Of a DNA stretch of 39,481 nt, positions 33,838-39,481 are shown in pieces. The notes below the pieces were generated by a model. That model searched no databases, was not told where the DNA came from, and saw only the letters and a program-made list of their open reading frames with translations. The position numbers and the translations under genes were made by a program. Each line of letters begins with the position of its first letter. Position 1 is the first letter of the stretch. Source of the DNA: Palsa-459 sp035510855 (lineage in GTDB: Bacteria; Actinomycetota; Acidimicrobiia; Acidimicrobiales; RAAP-2). The DNA lies in contig DATKGG010000068.1 of NCBI GenBank assembly GCA_035510855.1, forward strand, positions 1 to 39,481, given 5' to 3'.

Positions 33838-34560
33838 TCAGCGAAGCCGCGACGTGGCGAACGGGCGCCGCAACGCCCAAAGCGTGACCAGCCACAGCGC
33901 CTCGATCACGATCGTCGAGGACATCTTGGAGGTCCCCTGCTTCCGATCAACGAAGGTGATCGGGACCTCCTTGATGGAGGCGCCCGCGCTTCGCGCACGG
34001 TAGGTCATCTCAATCTGGAACGCGTAGCCCTCGGCCCTGACGGTCGAGTAGTCGATCTTCTCGAGCGCGCTCCGCCGGTAGACGCGATAGCCGGCCGTGG
34101 AGTCGGTGACCCTCAGCCCCAACAGGACCGACGCGTAAAGGTTCCCGAACCGTGAGATCGCGAGGCGGGTGAGCTTCCAGTTGGGGATCGCTCCCCCGGG
34201 CACGTACCTCGATCCAATGACCACCTCGTAGCGCTCCGCGGCCTCGAGCAGCGACGGCAGCGCCGCGGGATCGTGCGAGAAGTCGGCGTCCATCTCGACG
34301 AGCGCGTCGTAGCCCCGAGCCAGGCCCAGCTCGAATCCGGCGCGGTAGGCGCGCCCGAGACCGCCCTTGGCGCCGCGGTGCAGCACGTCGATCTGCCCGA
34401 GCCGCGAGCCCGTGTCCTCGGCCATCTTGCCGGTGCCATCAGGGCTCGCGTCGTCGACCACGAGCACGTCGACGCCAGGGGCGTTCGACCGGATCGACTC
34501 GAGCAGCGACACGATGTTCTCTGCCTCGTCGTACGTCGGCACGACGACCAGGGTTCGCAT
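33838..34560 (-). CDS. ppm1: Polyprenol monophosphomannose synthase (Ppm1/DPM1-like, GT2)
   Basis: A 240-residue family 2 glycosyltransferase. VVPTYDEAENI, VVDDASPDGTG and MDADFSHDP are the nucleotide-sugar and metal-binding motifs. GSRYVPGGAIPNW and DSTAGYRVYRR are typical of dolichol/polyprenol-phosphate mannosyltransferases. It makes lipid-linked mannose used by GT-C enzymes in the envelope, such as the GT39-like protein at 366-1979. It lacks a fused acyltransferase domain. The ATG at 34560 has TAGGCT six bases upstream, so it can be transcribed apart from the preceding membrane-protein gene 9 bp away. Confidence 0.9.
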   Translation of the reverse strand: MRTLVVVPTYDEAENIVSLLESIRSNAPGVDVLVVDDASPDGTGKMAEDTGSRLGQIDVLHRGAKGGLGRAYRAGFELGLARGYDALVEMDADFSHDPAALPSLLEAAERYEVVIGSRYVPGGAIPNWKLTRLAISRFGNLYASVLLGLRVTDSTAGYRVYRRSALEKIDYSTVRAEGYAFQIEMTYRARSAGASIKEVPITFVDRKQGTSKMSSTIVIEALWLVTLWALRRPFATSRLR

Positions 34561-34566
34561 CGATGC

Positions 34567-34572
34567 AGCCTA
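34567..34572 (-). promoter_or_regulatory. Candidate -10 (TAGGCT) for ppm1, overlapping the upstream stop
   Basis: TAGGCT on the minus strand, six bases before the ATG of ppm1. Its first three bases are the TAG stop codon of the upstream gene. Confidence 0.5.
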
Positions 34573-35727
34573 CGATGAGACGGCACCCTCGACTGCGTCA
34601 GACGGTGGTCCGCGGCGAAGCTCACGAACGATCACCTGCACCGCACTGCCCGCCGGAATGCCCACGAGTGCCCCAATAAACGTCCCGAAGGCGCCCGCGA
34701 TCTGCCCGCCGAGCGTCGCACCAATCATGACCGCGAGCAGGACGACGATCTTGCTCATCCGCACGGTCCTCGACATCACGATCGGGTTCAGCACGTGGTT
34801 CTCCACCTGCCAGTAGATGACGAAGATCACGGCGATGCCGATCCCCGACGAGATGCTGTGCAGGAAGGCGAGCAAGACTGTGGGCACTCCCGCGAGGAGG
34901 CCACCGACGACCGGGAGCAGGTCCACGAGCGCAACCCACAGCCCGAGCAGGCCGGCGTACGGGACGCCGAAGATGAGAAGCGAGACGAACACGACGAGCC
35001 CTGCGATGATCGAGGTGAACACGTTTCCCGCCACGTAGCCCGTCACGCCTGTCGACGCCTCGTGTGCCACGCGACCGACACGCTCGGCGTGCTGTGCCGG
35101 CAGCATGCCGAGGATGCCGCCCCAGATCTTGGGCAGGTCCAGCAGCAAGAAGAACGAGAGCATGACGACGAGCACGAGCTTGACGATGGTCGAGAGCGCC
35201 GCCTTCCCGATGCTGAACGCCGGCCCAGCGAGGTTGTTGGCGAGCTGATCGAGCTTCGGGGCGTTCTTCACGACCCAGTTGTGCAGGTGCAGCCAGTTGA
35301 CGAGATGCCCGACCGTGCCCTTCCCGTTCTGTGCCTGGTTGACGATCGTCGTGAGGTGGTGGGAGAACTCTTTGAGGTGGCTGACGAGTGGCGAGCCGAA
35401 GAGGTAGGTCACCGCCCCGAAGGCGGCGAGTCCCATGAGAAAGACGAGCGATGTGGCCAACCCGCGTCGCATGCCGAGGCGCTCGAGCGCCGCGACCGGG
35501 GCGGCGAGGAACGTGGCGATGAACACCGCGACGCCGACAAGGATGAGGTCGACGCGCAGGGTCCACGCGAGCGCGAGCGCCATGCCGGTGGCGACGACGA
35601 CGGCGACGGTGGCCAGGATCGTTCCAATCGGGATCTCGCGGTGCTCCGCGGCCGCCAACACCCGAGTCCGGAGGGTTTCGCTGCGCTCGCGCGCGTCGTC
35701 GTCCTCGGCCCTCACGCCACGCAGCAT
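34570..35727 (-). CDS. AI-2E/PerM-family membrane transporter
   Basis: A 385-residue polytopic protein. The family pattern is clear: two paired N-terminal membrane helices (residues about 32-75), a third (FLMGLAAFGAVTYL), a soluble helical stretch (NWLHLHNWVVKNAPKL), then a membrane-rich C-terminus with GNVFTSIIAG, FGVPYAGLLGLWVALVDLLPVVGG and PIVMSRTVRMSKIVVLLAVMIGATLGG. Relatives include TqsA and sodium/proton antiporters; substrate unknown. The ATG at 35727 avoids a long basic N-terminus antisense to the divergent gene; GTG 35712 is possible. Confidence 0.85.
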   Translation of the reverse strand: MLRGVRAEDDDARERSETLRTRVLAAAEHREIPIGTILATVAVVVATGMALALAWTLRVDLILVGVAVFIATFLAAPVAALERLGMRRGLATSLVFLMGLAAFGAVTYLFGSPLVSHLKEFSHHLTTIVNQAQNGKGTVGHLVNWLHLHNWVVKNAPKLDQLANNLAGPAFSIGKAALSTIVKLVLVVMLSFFLLLDLPKIWGGILGMLPAQHAERVGRVAHEASTGVTGYVAGNVFTSIIAGLVVFVSLLIFGVPYAGLLGLWVALVDLLPVVGGLLAGVPTVLLAFLHSISSGIGIAVIFVIYWQVENHVLNPIVMSRTVRMSKIVVLLAVMIGATLGGQIAGAFGTFIGALVGIPAGSAVQVIVRELRRGPPSDAVEGAVSS

Positions 35728-35752
35728 TGCACTTGGCGTGAGCCGAGCGTGA

Positions 35753-35758
35753 CAGGCT
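35753..35758 (+). promoter_or_regulatory. Weak candidate -10 (CAGGCT) for the flippase-like gene
   Basis: CAGGCT, seven bases before the ATG at 35766. It differs from TAGGCT, used at mshD and ppm1, at the first base. Confidence 0.3.
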
Positions 35759-35765
35759 CTCCGCG

Positions 35766-36842
35766 ATGCTGAACGACTCGACGGACGCCTCGGCGAGCGA
35801 TCCGACGAGCGCGGCAGCGCGCCCCTCCGGGCCCATTGCGTGGCTGCGAGCCCGGATCCCACCACAAGTTCGATTCGCGTTTTCCTTCGGCATCGTGATC
35901 TTCTTGCTCGAGTACCTGGTGCTCCCCGAGATCGCCTCGGCGCGCCGCGACGTGCACGTGCTCGGACAGGTGAATGCCGTGTCGCTCGTCATCGCTGCGA
36001 TGCTCGAGGCAGCGGCGCTCCTCGCCTACGCGGAGCTGTCGCGCACGGTGCTCGAGCCGGACGCTCCTCCGCGCAGCGTCCAGCTCCGCATCAACATGTC
36101 GAGCCTCGCGCTCAGCCACGTGGTCCCGGGCGGGACTGCCCCGGGCGGGGCGCTCGCGTACCGACTGCTCACCGACGAAGGTGTCTCGGGCTCGGTGGCG
36201 GCGTTCGGACTCGCCGCCCAGGGAATGGGCTCGGCGGTCGTCCTGAACGTGATCTTCTGGCTGGCGCTCGTGGTCTCCATCCCCCTCAGCGGCTTCAACC
36301 GCCTCTACGGGTTCGCCGCGCTCGCGAGCGTGTTCCTCTTGCTCGCCTTCTTCGGCACGGTCGCCCTCGTCACCCGGGGCCAGCGCCACGCGGACGCCTG
36401 GCTGCGGCGCGTTGCGGTGCACGTGCCGTTTACGACCCCGGACGGCGTCTCGAGGATGCTCGAGAAGATCGCCGACCGCATCACCCTGCTCCTCACCAAC
36501 CGTCGCCTCCTGTCGGGCGCCCTGACGTGGGCGTCGGCCAACTGGCTCCTCGACGCGGCGAGCCTGTGGGTGTTCCTCTGGGCCTTCGGGCGCTTCGTCT
36601 CGCCCGTCGACCTCCTCGTCGCCTACGGCCTCGCGAATATCGTCGCGGTGCTGCCGATCACGCCGGGCGGTCTCGGGGTCGTCGAGGGCACGCTCATCCC
36701 GACGCTCGTGTGGTTCCGCGTGCCCGCCGCCATCGCCACGGTCGGGGTGCTGTCGTGGCGCCTCGTGAACTTCTGGCTGCCCATCCCGGTCGGTGGCGGC
36801 TGCTACTTCTCGCTCAAGGTCAGGCGACGACGACGCGCGTAG
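35766..36842 (+). CDS. YbhN/MprF-N-like flippase-domain membrane protein (UPF0104)
   Basis: A 358-residue protein with about seven to eight membrane helices after a 30-residue hydrophilic N-terminus. HVVPGGTAPGGALAYRLL (residues about 117-134) and LPITPGGLGVVEG (about 297-309) are the two glycine-rich motifs of the lysylphosphatidylglycerol synthase/flippase-like superfamily. There is no C-terminal synthetase domain, so it is a stand-alone membrane module, possibly moving lipid intermediates. Neighbouring envelope genes (ppm1, ftsW/rodA) fit this. It converges on ppk1 with a 21-bp gap. Confidence 0.83.
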   Translation: MLNDSTDASASDPTSAAARPSGPIAWLRARIPPQVRFAFSFGIVIFLLEYLVLPEIASARRDVHVLGQVNAVSLVIAAMLEAAALLAYAELSRTVLEPDAPPRSVQLRINMSSLALSHVVPGGTAPGGALAYRLLTDEGVSGSVAAFGLAAQGMGSAVVLNVIFWLALVVSIPLSGFNRLYGFAALASVFLLLAFFGTVALVTRGQRHADAWLRRVAVHVPFTTPDGVSRMLEKIADRITLLLTNRRLLSGALTWASANWLLDAASLWVFLWAFGRFVSPVDLLVAYGLANIVAVLPITPGGLGVVEGTLIPTLVWFRVPAAIATVGVLSWRLVNFWLPIPVGGGCYFSLKVRRRRRA

Positions 36843-36863
36843 CGAGGTTCCGCGACCTGCACG

Positions 36864-39020
36864 TCACTCCTGCTCGCGCCACTGGCGGTGCCGCTCCGTC
36901 GCGAGGACCTTCAGCTCGTCTTGGACGCTGCGCCCAAGGACTGTCTCACGGCGGCGCCACCGCTGGTCGGGGCCGAGGATCCAGCTGAACTTGTCGTCCT
37001 CGAAGTTCCGCTCGAGCACGTCGACCAGCTGCTCGACGAGCTGGGGATCTGTGACCGGCGTCGTCGCCTCGATCCGGCGGTCGAGGTTGCGCTCCATCAG
37101 GTCCGAGGACCCGATGAGGACGCGCCGGCCGTTCGGGCCGTCCTCATTGCCGAAGGAGAAGATGCGCGAGTGCTCGAGGAACTCACCCACGATCGAGCAC
37201 ACGTGGATCGTCTCGGAGAGCTCAGGAATCCCCGGGCGCAGGCAGCACAGGCCCCGCACGACGAGGCGGATCGGCACACCCGCACGCGAGGCGGCATAGA
37301 GCTCGTCGATCACGCGTGGGTCCGTGAGGCCGTTCACCTTGATGTCGATCGCGCCGTTGGGCCCAGCCACGCGCTCCTCGTTGATGAGCTCGATGATCCT
37401 GGGGCGCATCGAGACAGGCGACACGAGGAGCCGCTCATAGGTCGCGTGGTGACTGAACCCGGTGAGGAAGTTGAAGAGCTTGGCCACGTCGCTCGTGATC
37501 AGCTCGTCGGCGGTGAGCAAGCCGACGTCCTCGTAGATCCGCGCGGTCTTGGAGTTGTAGTTGCCGGTTCCGATGTGGCTGTAGCGGCGCACGCCGTCGG
37601 CCTCTCGACGCAGCACGAGCGCGGTCTTCGAGTGGGTCTTGTAGCCCATGATCCCGTAAACGACGTGCACGCCGGAGTCCTCCAGCGCCTTGGCCCAGCC
37701 GATGTTCGCAGCCTCGTCGAATCGGGCCTTGAGCTCGACGAGTGCGGCGACCTGCTTGCCCGACTCCGCGGCGCGGATGAGCGACGCGACGATCGGGCTG
37801 TCGCCGGAGGTCCGGTAGAGGGTGTGCTTGATGCCGAGCACGTCGGGATCGCTGGCCGCCTGGGCAACGAAGGCCTCGACCGAGTCGGAGAACGAGTCGT
37901 AGGGATGGTGCAGGAGCACGTCGCGCTCGCGAAGGACCGCGAAGATGTCCGCGCTCTCGTTGTCGCCGGCGAGCAGCCGCGGGGGCGTGATCGGCGTCCA
38001 CGGCTCGGCGTGCAGATCGGCGCGGTCGACCGCGAAGATTGACCACAGACCGCTGAGCCCTATCGGCGCGTCGACGGAGTCGACAGCCTCTGGGCCCAAG
38101 TCGAGCTCGCGCAGGAGCAGCTCGCGCATGGCGTCGGGCATGCGGTGCTGGACCTCGAGCCGCACCGCTCGACCGAAGCGACGGCGACGGAGCTCCATCT
38201 CAAGGGCAATGAGGAGGTCTTCGGCCTCTTCTTCTTCGAGCGTGAGGTCGGCGTTGCGGGTGACCCGAAACGTCTCGGCCTCCCCGAGGACCATGCCGGG
38301 AAAGAGCGTGTCGAGGTGCGCCGCGATGACCTGCTCGACGGGGACGAATCGCCCACCGCTCGCGAGCTCGAGGAATCGGGGCAGGACGGGGGGTACCTTC
38401 ACCCGGGCGATCCGCTCCTCGGCGGTGGCCGAGTCCCGGACCTGGACGGCGAGGTTGAGCGACAGGTTGGAGATCATCGGGAAGGGATGGCCCGGGTCGA
38501 CCGCAAGCGGCGTCAGGATCGGGTAGATGTCGTTCTCGAAGAACTGCCGCATCGCTGTGCGGTCCGGCTCTTCTAACTCGTCGTAGGAAAGGACGTACAG
38601 CCCCGCGCGAGCGAGGTCCGTGCAGAGGTGCTCGAAGTAGATGCGGTCCTGGCGTCGGACGAGCTCGGTCGTGCGCTGCCGGATGGCCACGAGTTGCTCG
38701 CGGGGGCGCAGACCGTCGGCGGACCTCGTCGACACCCCGCCGACCACCTGGTCTTCGAGCCCGGCGACGCGGACCTGGAAGAACTCGTCGAGCAGCTCCG
38801 AGAAGATCGCCATGAACTTCACCCGTTCGAGCAGGGGCAGCGACGCGTCCTCGGCGAGGTCGAGCAGCCTCGCGCCGAAGTCGAGGCGCGACAGCTCTCT
38901 GTTGGCGAAGCGCTGTGCCCCGAACTCCTCGATCGCGCTGAGCTCGTCGATCGCGGACTGGCTCAGGCCGGCACCGGCCACCTCGCTGAGTTCTTCGAAC
39001 TTGGTGGTGGTGTCCGACAT
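36864..39020 (-). CDS. ppk1: Polyphosphate kinase 1
   Basis: A 718-residue enzyme that makes inorganic polyphosphate from ATP. The N-terminal domain starts with RFANRELSRLDFGARLLDLAED. The catalytic His (about residue 462) is in GYKTHSKTALVLRRE, followed by YSHIGTGNYNSKTARIYED. The second conserved His (about 615) is in EFLEHSRIFSFGN. The C-terminus EDDKFSWILGPDQRW is standard. The ATG at 39020 is preceded by AGGAT and by a TACGAT (39040-39035), so its leader is very short. Divergent from the ftsW/rodA gene with 43 bp between starts. Confidence 0.95.
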   Translation of the reverse strand: MSDTTTKFEELSEVAGAGLSQSAIDELSAIEEFGAQRFANRELSRLDFGARLLDLAEDASLPLLERVKFMAIFSELLDEFFQVRVAGLEDQVVGGVSTRSADGLRPREQLVAIRQRTTELVRRQDRIYFEHLCTDLARAGLYVLSYDELEEPDRTAMRQFFENDIYPILTPLAVDPGHPFPMISNLSLNLAVQVRDSATAEERIARVKVPPVLPRFLELASGGRFVPVEQVIAAHLDTLFPGMVLGEAETFRVTRNADLTLEEEEAEDLLIALEMELRRRRFGRAVRLEVQHRMPDAMRELLLRELDLGPEAVDSVDAPIGLSGLWSIFAVDRADLHAEPWTPITPPRLLAGDNESADIFAVLRERDVLLHHPYDSFSDSVEAFVAQAASDPDVLGIKHTLYRTSGDSPIVASLIRAAESGKQVAALVELKARFDEAANIGWAKALEDSGVHVVYGIMGYKTHSKTALVLRREADGVRRYSHIGTGNYNSKTARIYEDVGLLTADELITSDVAKLFNFLTGFSHHATYERLLVSPVSMRPRIIELINEERVAGPNGAIDIKVNGLTDPRVIDELYAASRAGVPIRLVVRGLCCLRPGIPELSETIHVCSIVGEFLEHSRIFSFGNEDGPNGRRVLIGSSDLMERNLDRRIEATTPVTDPQLVEQLVDVLERNFEDDKFSWILGPDQRWRRRETVLGRSVQDELKVLATERHRQWREQE

Positions 39021-39050
39021 CGATCCTCGAGTTGATCGTACTTGCAACGT

Positions 39051-39056
39051 TAGGAT
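39051..39056 (+). promoter_or_regulatory. Candidate -10 (TAGGAT) for ftsW/rodA
   Basis: TAGGAT, seven bases before the ATG at 39064. It lies back-to-back with the ppk1 promoter candidate TACGAT at 39040-39035. Confidence 0.45.
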
Positions 39057-39063
39057 CGCCCTC

Positions 39064-39481
39064 ATGTCCGCGACGAGCGTCGCGCCGCCACGCACGTGGC
39101 GGTTCGCGTTCCCGCACTACGAGCGGGGTCCCAAGCCCCGTCGCCGTGCTGAGTTCTGGATGCTCGTGCTCGCCGGGGGCATCACGACGGCGCTGTACTC
39201 GCTCGCCTCCCTCGGCCAGCAAGGGCGACTGCCGCTCAACCTGTGGGGGTTCCTCGGCGCGGTGCTCGGCCTGTCGATGGGCGTGCACCTGGCGAACCGG
39301 TGGCTGGTCCCGAACGCGACCCCCGTGCTCCTTCCGCTTGCGACGCTCCTCAACGGCATCGGGTTCGTCGAGATCGCGCGGTGGAACCCTCCCTACGCCC
39401 AGGCCCAGGCGACGTGGGCCGCGATCAGCGCCGCGGTCTACGTGGGGACGCTCCTGTTCATCCGACGCTCCTCTCCTTCCC
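39064..39481 (+). CDS. FtsW/RodA-type SEDS protein, N-terminus only
   Basis: 139 codons are present and the frame is open to the window end, so no stop is seen. A hydrophilic start (MSATSVAPPRTWRFAF) is followed by four hydrophobic segments. The text LPLNLWGFLGAVLGL and TPVLLPLATLLNGIGFVEIAR closely follows the N-terminal region of actinobacterial SEDS glycosyltransferases, which build peptidoglycan strands. FtsW versus RodA cannot be decided from this piece. The ATG is supported by TAGGAT seven bases upstream. Confidence 0.78.
   Translation, partial: MSATSVAPPRTWRFAFPHYERGPKPRRRAEFWMLVLAGGITTALYSLASLGQQGRLPLNLWGFLGAVLGLSMGVHLANRWLVPNATPVLLPLATLLNGIGFVEIARWNPPYAQAQATWAAISAAVYVGTLLFIRRSSPS

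Overview
The window is high-GC DNA from an actinobacterium. Mycothiol synthase (MshD), a Ppm1-type polyprenol-phosphate mannosyltransferase, menaquinone genes, an actinobacterial-type FtsW/RodA N-terminus and a stand-alone type II fatty-acid synthase cluster all point to Actinomycetota. A deep-branching group such as Acidimicrobiia would fit, but that placement is inference. Almost all of the sequence is ordinary chromosome; one small broken insertion element is present.

Layout. 1-1979 (minus): an FAD oxidoreductase cut by the window edge and a GT39-like membrane glycosyltransferase. 2074-5983 (plus): a dppB-C-D-F-like ABC importer without a binding protein. 5996-11691 (minus): rpsA, polA, a small coiled-coil gene and menC. 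11720-11803 (plus): tRNA-Leu(CAA). 11899-18067: a second oligopeptide importer, with a fused two-ATPase gene on plus converging on dppC, dppB and a binding lipoprotein on minus. 18371-22742 (plus): fabD-fabG-[tnpB element]-acpP-fabF. 22739-28749 (minus): trpA, trpB, trpF, trpC, a ygfZ-like gene, trpE and a GroES-like gene, read in the opposite order. 28831-31320: a small hypothetical gene, nth, mshD and a VIT1-type transporter gene. 31403-33837 (plus): a MaoC-like dehydratase, menG/ubiE and an isochorismate synthase. 33838-35727 (minus): ppm1 and a PerM/AI-2E-type membrane protein. 35766-36842 (plus): a flippase-like membrane protein. 36864-39020 (minus): ppk1. 39064-end (plus): the start of an FtsW/RodA gene.

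Two patterns stand out. First, of about 23 starts not translationally coupled to an upstream gene, 12 have a TANNNT hexamer 6-8 nt before the start codon. That is the signature of leaderless transcription. It fixes several start codons and shows that some apparent operons have internal promoters. Second, a frameshifted TnpB gene between fabG and acpP is bounded by 20-bp terminal inverted repeats and a candidate 8-bp target duplication. This architecture is not expected of the IS200/IS605 or IS607 elements that normally carry TnpB.

Functionally the window combines peptide uptake, fatty-acid synthesis, tryptophan synthesis (trpD and trpG are not here), three menaquinone genes in two places, thiol redox and DNA repair, and envelope assembly. 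Three convergent gene pairs end in hairpins that contain the stop codons of both genes.
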